NCBI RefSeq assembly: GCF_030409315.1
Contig: NZ_JAUFPS010000027.1
Coordinates: 1-64,000, forward strand
Length of the DNA: 64,000 bases
Source: Mucilaginibacter flavus
Lineage (GTDB): Bacteria > Bacteroidota > Bacteroidia > Sphingobacteriales > Sphingobacteriaceae
Direction: 5' to 3'
The position numbers and the translations under genes are program-made. Below are positions 1-6,935 of this stretch, piece after piece (the first letter of the stretch is position 1; each line of letters begins with the position of its first letter). The notes below the pieces were generated by a model. It searched no databases. It saw only the letters and a list, made by a program, of their open reading frames with translations, and was not told the DNA's origin.

Positions 1-42
1 GATGGTACTGCGGTAAAACGTGGGAGAGTAGGTCGGTGCCAA
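1..42 (+). rRNA. rrf: 5S ribosomal RNA, 3' end (partial)
   Basis: The first bases have the conserved 3' half of bacterial 5S rRNA: a GATGGTACTGC start, a GTGGGAGAGTAGGTCG block, then a GCC end. A rho-independent terminator follows directly, as expected at the end of an rRNA operon. The 5' part of the gene, and presumably 23S and 16S, lie upstream of the window. The exact 3' end is estimated. Confidence 0.85.
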
Positions 43-54
43 ATCTTATCGCTT

Positions 55-84
55 AAGCCTTCATCAGATCGATGAGGGCTTTTT
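55..84 (+). terminator. Terminator of the rRNA operon
   Basis: AAGCC-TTCATC pairs with GATGA-GGGCTT and is followed by a run of T. It lies about 12 bases after the 5S end, the standard position for an rrn terminator. Confidence 0.75.
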
Positions 85-544
85 GCGTTAATAACCTATT
101 CCTTAATTCCTTCGCTCACTGGTTCACAGGGGAACGCCGGCTATGGCTGGGAACTGAGCCTTGCAATCCGCCAACTGCCCAACTGAATACTGTTAACTGC
201 CTCTTCTCCTGAAAACTGCAAACCGCAAACTTCTTCATCAATGCCAATTGCCAACTGCCAACCGTGAACTAAAAATCCAGCAGCTACGTACTTAGCGATA
301 ATAAAGTTTGTCTGAAATTGCTTCTTTTTGTCATTTAAATGTCATCTGTTAAAATATTATCAGAAAAACGCACTACTATGGGCATAAACTAATAATTAAG
401 TGCCTATAGCTAAGGGTTGTAACATCTAAAACGTTTAATATTTTTCCGTTCATTTTGTTCACTGACTTATTTTTTGGGTTAATTGAAATTTAAATTATAA
501 GAAAACCCAGGTGTACTCCTTACACTTTCGGCCCATCGAAGGGC
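85..544. other. Gene-free stretch with degenerate AACTGC heptads
   Basis: I see no convincing coding frame here. About 165-275 holds a degenerate tandem array of 7-8-base units built around AACTGC/CAACTGCC, a low-complexity type that recurs in other intergenic regions of this window. The rest is AT-rich and unassigned up to the promoter before the ankyrin gene. Confidence 0.5.
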
Positions 545-576
545 TTGAAAACATAAAACCAGTGGGTTTATCTTTG
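545..576 (+). promoter_or_regulatory. Bacteroidota-type promoter of the ankyrin gene
   Basis: TTG (545-547) is followed after 21 bases by TATCTTTG (569-576), matching the Bacteroidota sigma consensus TTG / TAnnTTTG. The predicted start is near 580, giving an untranslated leader of about 55 bases before the ATG at 635. Confidence 0.55.
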
Positions 577-634
577 CCGTACATTGTTGTAACTAACTTA
601 AACGGCGAAAGCCATAACTCTTTAACTGACTGAT

Positions 635-1213
635 ATGATGACAAAAAAAATTGCCATTTTATGCCTGCTACTTGCAAGCGCTTCCCCCATTTTTGCCCAA
701 AACATTTTCACGGCCATTCAAACTAACGACATCCCCGGCGTGAGATTTTTATTAAACCACGGGGCCGATCTTACCGCTAAAGATCAAAACGGCGATACCC
801 CACTATTAGCCGCCATCCGCAGCAAACAAGACAGGCCTGTATGCATGCTTTTGCAACAAACTTTAAATGTTGACGCTAAAGACCGCGATGGCAACACTGC
901 CATAATGCTTGCTGCAAGCCAAAACAACGCCACCATGGCAAACATGTTACTTACCTACTACCCTAACCTTAACACACGGAACAGCCAGGGCGCAACCGCG
1001 CTTATTACCGCCGTAAACGCCGGTAACACCAGCATTGTAAAAAGCCTGCTTGAACATGGTGCCAGCACCAAAATTAAAGACAAACAGCACAAAACCGCGG
1101 CCGACTACGCCCAAAACCAAAACAATGCCGATTTGCTTGCCCTGCTTAACAATACATACACCGTAACTGCCGCTGTGCGCACCACTACTGCCGGCGCTTA
1201 CGTACCTTACTAA
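635..1213 (+). CDS. Secreted ankyrin-repeat protein
   Basis: This 192-residue protein starts with a clear signal peptide (KK, then a hydrophobic ILCLLLASASPIFA stretch, cleavage before Gln at about residue 21-22). The mature part is nearly all ankyrin repeats, about four units between residues 25 and 170, with the usual GAD/G-x-TPLLAA and GATALITAV signatures. Ankyrin repeats bind proteins, so it is probably a periplasmic or cell-surface binding protein; no enzymatic motif is visible and the partner is unknown. Met codons at 635 and 638 are both possible starts. It stands alone with its own promoter and terminator. A short C-terminal tail after the repeats is rich in Thr and Ala. Confidence 0.85.
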   Translation: MMTKKIAILCLLLASASPIFAQNIFTAIQTNDIPGVRFLLNHGADLTAKDQNGDTPLLAAIRSKQDRPVCMLLQQTLNVDAKDRDGNTAIMLAASQNNATMANMLLTYYPNLNTRNSQGATALITAVNAGNTSIVKSLLEHGASTKIKDKQHKTAADYAQNQNNADLLALLNNTYTVTAAVRTTTAGAYVPY

Positions 1214-1269
1214 TGGTTGACCACAAATAGCCACTCCCCCGGCTATCAACCGAAATTATCCCCCAAAAC

Positions 1270-1328
1270 CAAAAGCCCTTAAAAGCGCGACGGGTTAATC
1301 CCCATCCCTTTTAAGGCCTTTTTGTTTT
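1270..1328 (+). terminator. Terminator after the ankyrin gene
   Basis: AAAAGCCCTTAAAAG pairs with CTTTTAAGGCCTTTTT across a ~25-base loop and ends in a T-run, 60 bases after the stop codon. Confidence 0.65.
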
Positions 1329-1789
1329 TAAGCTTTTTTGTTTAGTCCGAAAGTCCGGGAAGTCGGTAAAGTCCGGAAGTAGGGGTGGGCAATCGCATGG
1401 TGAATCTCGTTTAAGTCGAAATTTTGTTCTCTTATTTCAACTCCCGCTTACGCCAATTGTCTCCAAGTCCTACAGTCCCAAAGTCCTTGCTCTTTACTCC
1501 CCATTATGGCGTTCCCTGCGGGCCGGGCTTTACATTCATACGCCTGCAGGCCTTACGCGCTTTGGCCGGTATCCATTTCAATCCCTAACGCGAAGCTGCG
1601 AGGGGAGATGAACCTTGTGGTATCGAAATATGCTAAATCCTGAATTGCTAACGCACGTGTTCAGCGTGTTCGTTGTTGATGCCGGCAGGTTATCGGTGAG
1701 CATTAACCTCTAAATTCAATTAAATCCAGCTAAGCTTACGCCGACTATAAATATGGTGCATTGATTTTACCGGTTTGTGGATATGTATG
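1329..1789. other. Gene-free stretch with AAGTCC heptads and a repeat copy
   Basis: No gene is evident. 1338-1380 and about 1465-1490 contain degenerate AAAGTCC(GG) heptads in direct orientation. 1505-1592 is one copy of the repeat that also lies, inverted, on the far side of the restriction island (listed separately). Confidence 0.5.
1505..1592 (-). repeat. Island-flanking repeat, left copy
   Basis: The reverse complement of this segment matches 10079-10164 with about 80% identity by eye. Shared blocks include TGGATACCGGCC, GCGTATGAA and CGGCCCGCAGGGAACGCCAT. The two copies lie in inverted orientation outside the two ends of the type I restriction operon. Confidence 0.7.
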
Positions 1790-2806
1790 TTAACCTTTCT
1801 TAGATTTTATTTTTTTGATTTCTTTGTCAAAATCACTTTCAAAGTTTTGATCCTGTATTACCCTGAATTTATCGTATTCCTTTTCTGCTAAATTCATAGC
1901 TACTTCATGGCTTACTTTCCCGGCATCTTTTAATAACTGGTATTCATTAAATTGCAGAAATGCATCTAAACGACTTACCCAATCGCCCATCTTCATCGGT
2001 ATTTGCCGGGATGCCTGTAATTCTGCAAAATCAAGATACATGGTAACTACCCTTTCCAATTCTTTAATTTCCTTTTCTATCAGGTAGTTTTTGGCTACTC
2101 CTATATCTCCTTTTAATACTTTTCCGCCAGGAGCATTTTTAAAAGTTTGCAAACCCATATTAGGCTTTTCAGCGCTCGCCCGCTCTGCAATAATTTGTGC
2201 GGCGGTTTTACCTGATATAGCAAAATGAAGCTTGTTTTGAACAGTTTTAAAAAACTTTTGGGTTATATCAGTATCCTTGTTATAATCAATACTGCATTGT
2301 TCATATATATCAGTTATTTTAAGGTAAAAGCGCCTTTCGCTGGCGCGAATTTCCCTAATGCGGTCTAAAAGCTCGTCAAAATAATCTTTGTTAAAACGCT
2401 TGCCTTGCTTTAAGCGCTCATCGTCTAAAACAAAGCCCTTAATAATATATTCTCTTAGCGTTTTAGTTGCCCATACGCGGAACTGTGTTGCTTGATAGCT
2501 GTTTACCCGGTAACCAACTGCTATGATAGCATCAAGGTTATAAAATTCCAATTTTCGCTTAACACTTTTGCCTCCTTCTTTTTGAACTGTTTCCAAAATG
2601 GAAACAGTTGCTTCTTTTACCAATTCGCCCGTATCAAAAATATTAGCTAAATGTTTACTAATAGCCGGAACTTCCACCCCAAAAAGTTCTGCCATGCGTT
2701 TTTGGGTTAGCCAAAATGTTTCCTCATTAAAAATTACTTCAATTTTTACTTTGCCCGCAGGGGTGTTGTAAAAAATTATGTCATTAAATGGAGGAGTATC
2801 ATTCAT
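1790..2806 (-). CDS. rhuM: RhuM family protein
   Basis: This 338-residue protein matches the RhuM family (named after a Salmonella pathogenicity-island gene; biochemical role unknown). Family hallmarks seen are an N-terminal IIFYNTPAGKVKIEV block, FWLTQKRMAELFGV (helix-turn-helix-like), KRKLEFYNLDAIIAVGYRVNS, and FRVWATKTLREYIIKGFVLDDERLK. The C-terminal half is helical and charged. RhuM genes are often found next to type I restriction systems, and this one is the last gene of the hsd operon, 78 bases after hsdM on the same strand. A regulatory or defence-accessory role is inferred from that context, not shown by the sequence. Confidence 0.85.
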   Translation of the reverse strand: MNDTPPFNDIIFYNTPAGKVKIEVIFNEETFWLTQKRMAELFGVEVPAISKHLANIFDTGELVKEATVSILETVQKEGGKSVKRKLEFYNLDAIIAVGYRVNSYQATQFRVWATKTLREYIIKGFVLDDERLKQGKRFNKDYFDELLDRIREIRASERRFYLKITDIYEQCSIDYNKDTDITQKFFKTVQNKLHFAISGKTAAQIIAERASAEKPNMGLQTFKNAPGGKVLKGDIGVAKNYLIEKEIKELERVVTMYLDFAELQASRQIPMKMGDWVSRLDAFLQFNEYQLLKDAGKVSHEVAMNLAEKEYDKFRVIQDQNFESDFDKEIKKIKSKKG

Positions 2807-2884
2807 ATTATCGCTTGTTTATCAAATTTCTTGCGCAGTTAAGTTTGCTACGCAAATACTAATGAGGTGAATGTCGCTGACGTT

Positions 2885-4513
2885 TTATATCGTTTTTAAT
2901 CCCAACTCCTTCAAAAACTCATTATGTGTATCCGTTGCAGTTTTAATGCGCTCGTTTATAGCGGTAAGTTTGATATTTACTTCTTCTAAGTTGATACTAA
3001 CATCTTCTTTGGCCGTACTCACATATCTTGAAATATTAAGATTGTAACCATTTTGCTCAATTTCGTCCATCGAAACTTTGCGGGAATAGCGTTCTGTTTC
3101 CCTCCTGAATTGATAGGTTTGAACAATCTCATTTCTATGTCTTTCGTCCAGTGTATTTTGTCTCTTACCTTTATCGTAGTGATCAACGGCATTTATAAAC
3201 AAAACATCATCATCCTTTTTGCATTTTTTTAACACCAAAATACAAACCGGGATGCCTGTGGAGTAAAACAAATTGGCTGGCAAACCAATAACCGTATCAA
3301 TATGGTTGTCCTTTAAAAGTTTGGTGCGGATACGTTCTTCCGCGCCGCCACGAAACAATACGCCATGGGGCAGAATAATTGCCATCGTGCCTTCACTACC
3401 AAGGAAATGAAAACCATGGAGCAAGAAAGCAAAATCGGCAGCCGACTTTGGAGCTAACCCATAGCTTTTAAAACGAAAATCTTCTGCCAGGGTATCGTTA
3501 GGCTCCCAGCGCAAACTAAAGGGCGGATTGGCCACTATGGCATCAAATTCGATTTTTTTCGCAGGGTTCATCTCATTTAGCTCGTCCCATTGGTTAAGCA
3601 GGGTATCCCCGTGAAAAATCTCAAATTCGGTGTCTTTCATGCCGTGTAACAGCATATTCATCCGGGCCAGGTTGTAGGTAGTAATGTTTTTTTCCTGCCC
3701 GTAAATTTTTCCAATGCTTCCGCCATTATCTTTAATACGTTTCCGTACGTTCAATAATAAAGAACCCGAACCACAGGCGAAATCCAGCACCTTATCCAGC
3801 TTGCTTTTTTTGCCGGTAGATGGATCTTGCCCGTCTAAAGTAACAATTTCTGAAAGGATGGTGGAAATTTGTTGTGGCGTATAAAATTCGCCGGCTTTTT
3901 TGCCTGATCCTGCTGCAAACTGACCGATCAGGTATTCGTAGGCATCGCCAAGCGTATCCGTATCGGTCGAAAAATTAGCGATGCCATCGGCTATGCGTTG
4001 AATAATACTACATAGCTTTTTATTACGGTCGGTAGCGGTTTTGCCAAGCTTTTCAGAATTTAGGTTGATCTCTGAAAATAAGCCTTGGAACGAATTATCG
4101 AATGATTCGTTCTCGATATATTCAAAGCCCTTATCTAAAGTCTGGAGCAACTCGCCATCCTGCGTGCGGGCTAATTCGGTTATGTTATTCCACAAAAATT
4201 TAGGCTGAATAACATAATGCACCTTTCTGCGCATTTGCTTTTCGAAGTCGGCAATATCGTCCGGGTTTTCTTTGTACCATATTTCTAAAGGGGTTTTCAC
4301 CTTTAGTGTATCCATTACATCTGGTGGCGTATCATCGGGGTAATCCCTGCCCAATTCTTTTTTGGCAGCCTCTTCGTAATTGGCAGATAGATAACGCAAA
4401 AACAAAAACGAAAGCATGTAATCGCGAAAGTCGTCGGCGTTCATAGCTCCACGTAAATGATCTGCTATATCCCACAGGGTTTTGCCCAGTTGCTGTTGTT
4501 CTTTTTGTGTCAT
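2885..4513 (-). CDS. hsdM: Type I restriction-modification DNA methyltransferase (M subunit)
   Basis: This 542-residue protein is the adenine-N6 methyltransferase subunit that modifies the site chosen by HsdS and forms the core of the restriction complex with HsdR. It has an N-terminal helical HsdM domain (LWDIADHLRGAMNADDFRDY), the AdoMet-binding motif DFACGSGSLLLNV (around residues 243-255) and the catalytic NPPF motif in ANPPFSLRW (around 328-336). Length is normal for the family. It starts 10 bases after the anticodon-nuclease-like gene, so the two are surely co-transcribed. The gene looks intact. Confidence 0.95.
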   Translation of the reverse strand: MTQKEQQQLGKTLWDIADHLRGAMNADDFRDYMLSFLFLRYLSANYEEAAKKELGRDYPDDTPPDVMDTLKVKTPLEIWYKENPDDIADFEKQMRRKVHYVIQPKFLWNNITELARTQDGELLQTLDKGFEYIENESFDNSFQGLFSEINLNSEKLGKTATDRNKKLCSIIQRIADGIANFSTDTDTLGDAYEYLIGQFAAGSGKKAGEFYTPQQISTILSEIVTLDGQDPSTGKKSKLDKVLDFACGSGSLLLNVRKRIKDNGGSIGKIYGQEKNITTYNLARMNMLLHGMKDTEFEIFHGDTLLNQWDELNEMNPAKKIEFDAIVANPPFSLRWEPNDTLAEDFRFKSYGLAPKSAADFAFLLHGFHFLGSEGTMAIILPHGVLFRGGAEERIRTKLLKDNHIDTVIGLPANLFYSTGIPVCILVLKKCKKDDDVLFINAVDHYDKGKRQNTLDERHRNEIVQTYQFRRETERYSRKVSMDEIEQNGYNLNISRYVSTAKEDVSINLEEVNIKLTAINERIKTATDTHNEFLKELGLKTI

Positions 4514-4523
4514 TTATATTTCT

Positions 4524-5645
4524 TTAAGCAAATATTTCGGGCAATTGAAATTGGTGCCTGGCCAAAAACGCGTCCAATATTTTTCTGAATAAGTCTTTAT
4601 TATCTAAATTCATTTCCTGCGGCTGATAAACGGAATATTTACCATGGCTCAGCAAATTCAAAGCTCGTGAAAAAAGCACCTCGTCTTCCACACCGTAAAT
4701 GCATTTGGAAAATTCATCATAGCCAAAAAATGTAGAAGTTTTTTCTAATACGCTTCGCAGCATATTAAAGTGGTAGGTATTAACCTTGTCGGTATCTGAT
4801 GCCTTTTTTAATTCGGTTAACAAGGCTACATGATGGAAAAAAGGCGTATCATCAGTGGCCTGCAAAATGTAACCTTCGTTGCCGGTTTTGTGCAAAAAAT
4901 GACTTTTATGTTCAATACTTCTTAACTCGTTGTACATCACATTAAAAAATAATGCGTGATGCGATGATATCACAACACCTACTTTATCTTTTCCTCTTTT
5001 TAGCAGTTGCGCCAAATCACTTGCAACGGCAATAGCATTATTATCATCCAACGAAGAAATGGGATCATCGATATAAATATTTTTTACCCAGGCGTACGAT
5101 TGGTCGCCATCAATAGCTAACTGGCATATGGCCAAAAAAATGCACCAGATAAAGATGTTCTCTTCTCCCCTGGATACCTTAATGTTTTCCTGTAATATAT
5201 ATTCCGGTTCGTCACTTTCAGGTCTGAATTTTGGATTCCTTACCTGTTTTTTAAAGGTGATATTCCAATCCTCGTAATTGATATCAAAATTAAAATCAGC
5301 ATATCGCTCCAGGAATTTAAAAATGCTTTCATCCAAAGCTAATTCTTTAAAGCCAGCAAAAAATTTTGAATCTTTATTAATGATCAGGTGTCGTTCGGTA
5401 TCATTCTCCAAATCGTTGTTCCAATGAAAAAGGTCTTCGGTATACGCATTGTAATACAAGGTATCTGTTGCAGGCTCTTTTTTTCGTTTTTTGCTAATGT
5501 CTTTAAACTCCATCGAGAGCCGGGTTTTGCCCGTACCGTTATAAGCAAACAGCAATACAAAGTGATGGTCGTTCAGATCGTCTCTCAATCTCACCGCTAC
5601 GTTTTTCAACGTTTTGTATTTGTATAGCTTTTTTTTATCACTCAT
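4524..5645 (-). CDS. PrrC-like anticodon nuclease (ABC-type ATPase)
   Basis: This 373-residue protein lies between hsdS and hsdM. The N-terminal ATPase has a Walker A (YNGTGKTRLS, residues 35-44), an ABC-type signature SRGEEN (158-163), Walker B/D-loop YIDDPISSLDD (191-201) and an H-loop ISSHH (226-230). The C-terminal part has Arg297-x3-Glu301 and His334, a spacing nearly the same as the Arg320-x3-Glu324...His356 triad reported for the E. coli anticodon nuclease PrrC. PrrC is also encoded within a type I hsd operon; there it is held inactive by the restriction complex and cleaves tRNA-Lys when a phage inhibitor disturbs it. By analogy this is a second-line, abortive-infection tRNase. The ATPase part and the genomic position are clear; the nuclease activity and tRNA target are inferred. 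Confidence 0.72.
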   Translation of the reverse strand: MSDKKKLYKYKTLKNVAVRLRDDLNDHHFVLLFAYNGTGKTRLSMEFKDISKKRKKEPATDTLYYNAYTEDLFHWNNDLENDTERHLIINKDSKFFAGFKELALDESIFKFLERYADFNFDINYEDWNITFKKQVRNPKFRPESDEPEYILQENIKVSRGEENIFIWCIFLAICQLAIDGDQSYAWVKNIYIDDPISSLDDNNAIAVASDLAQLLKRGKDKVGVVISSHHALFFNVMYNELRSIEHKSHFLHKTGNEGYILQATDDTPFFHHVALLTELKKASDTDKVNTYHFNMLRSVLEKTSTFFGYDEFSKCIYGVEDEVLFSRALNLLSHGKYSVYQPQEMNLDNKDLFRKILDAFLARHQFQLPEIFA

Positions 5646-5651
5646 GGCTCG

Positions 5652-6935
5652 TTATTCTGCATTATTAGGAAATAATCCCTGCGTTAATCCTTTTTTATGC
5701 AATTGCAGTTTTTCTATCATCTGTGCTTCTTCTATTATCATATCATCTAACGCTGACAGACAAGCGGCAATTTTTCTTTGCTCATTGATGTTTTTCGGTA
5801 TTAACAATAAAATTTGCTTTAATTCATCTAAGCCGATTCGTTTACGCGTAGAGCCTGTGGCCTTTCTTTCAATGTCTGCTCTTACAGTTTTTGAATTTAT
5901 TAACGAGTAAACAAAGTATTTGGAATGTTTTTTTTCATCAACAACGAGTCGTATGCCATCAGAAGCCATCAAACATCTTTTTAATTTTTCCGGAATCATA
6001 CATGCCCTTCCAACAGGATCGCCCATCTTTGATAGTATGATGTCTCCTGAATAAATATTGCAACTCAACAATTCGTCAGCTTTTTCGATCGATGTATAGA
6101 TTTTATAATCGTCTTTAAACTCACCGTCACCTATATTTTGCAACTGAATTATTCTTATGCCGTTACTATCATAATCGCTCGCCTTTAAGTTAGATCCAAA
6201 GGGACCACCTGTAAAACCCCATTTGACTTTTTTATCTACAACATCAATTAGATTTACCTGAATCCATTCCTCATCACTCTCAAACTCCGGGAATCTATAC
6301 TTCGGTTTTTTTTTTCTCTCCTTCGGAAAAAGATCTTGCATCAAGCCTTTTTTATGCTCTTTTAATGTTTTGAGCTTATCAATATGACCAGTTATTAAAT
6401 CATCTAAAGATGAAAGGCACGATGCGATTTTTTGTTGTTCTTCTACATCTAAAGGAATAGGGATGCAAATTCCCGAGAATTCAGATTTATTAATAATGGG
6501 AATAGTCGACGATGCTGTTAAAGATTTAATGTAAGGCGTTGCATATACCAGTGCATAAAAAATAAACTCATTGATAAACAAATCATTTACTATTAGTGAG
6601 TTTATTTGTTGATTGGTTACACTTTCTTTTTTTGTTAACGCAATTTTACCGATTGAGGCAATACAAGTGTAAACAATACTGCCGGCTGGTAGTAACGTCG
6701 TGCTTTTTTGTTTGACAATAGTCCGTTCAGAATCATCTTGGTATTTATTAATATCTTTTATATCGGTTGGAGTAATAAATAACACATCGCCACCCCATAA
6801 ACTCATATCTTGGGTATCAGGTGTTTTGCCAGTGACTATTTCACCGATATCCATCAATTTTTTTTTGTTCCATCCCACTCCATTTTCAAACTTTGGAAAT
6901 CGCAACTCCGGTACTAATTTCTCATTACTATTCAT
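5652..6935 (-). CDS. hsdS: Type I restriction-modification specificity subunit (S)
   Basis: HsdS selects the bipartite DNA target. The protein has two target-recognition half-repeats, each opening with an LRFPKF/YRFPEF motif and closing with a conserved helical region (CLSSLDDLI...HKKGLMQDLFP at the centre, CLSALDDMI...HKKGLTQGLFP at the C-terminus). The open frame extends upstream to 6959, but I place the start at 6935 (MNSNEKLVPEL), which matches the usual HsdS N-terminus and gives an ATGAATAG overlap with the hsdR stop (about 427 residues). The gene looks AT-richer than its neighbours, common for horizontally exchanged specificity genes. Six bases separate it from the next gene. Confidence 0.92.
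   Translation of the reverse strand: MNSNEKLVPELRFPKFENGVGWNKKKLMDIGEIVTGKTPDTQDMSLWGGDVLFITPTDIKDINKYQDDSERTIVKQKSTTLLPAGSIVYTCIASIGKIALTKKESVTNQQINSLIVNDLFINEFIFYALVYATPYIKSLTASSTIPIINKSEFSGICIPIPLDVEEQQKIASCLSSLDDLITGHIDKLKTLKEHKKGLMQDLFPKERKKKPKYRFPEFESDEEWIQVNLIDVVDKKVKWGFTGGPFGSNLKASDYDSNGIRIIQLQNIGDGEFKDDYKIYTSIEKADELLSCNIYSGDIILSKMGDPVGRACMIPEKLKRCLMASDGIRLVVDEKKHSKYFVYSLINSKTVRADIERKATGSTRKRIGLDELKQILLLIPKNINEQRKIAACLSALDDMIIEEAQMIEKLQLHKKGLTQGLFPNNAE

Noticed and set aside
1505..1592. Island-flanking repeat as an integron attC site
   Set aside because: I could not find the RYYYAAC and GTTRRRY core boxes in the right places, and no integron integrase is present.
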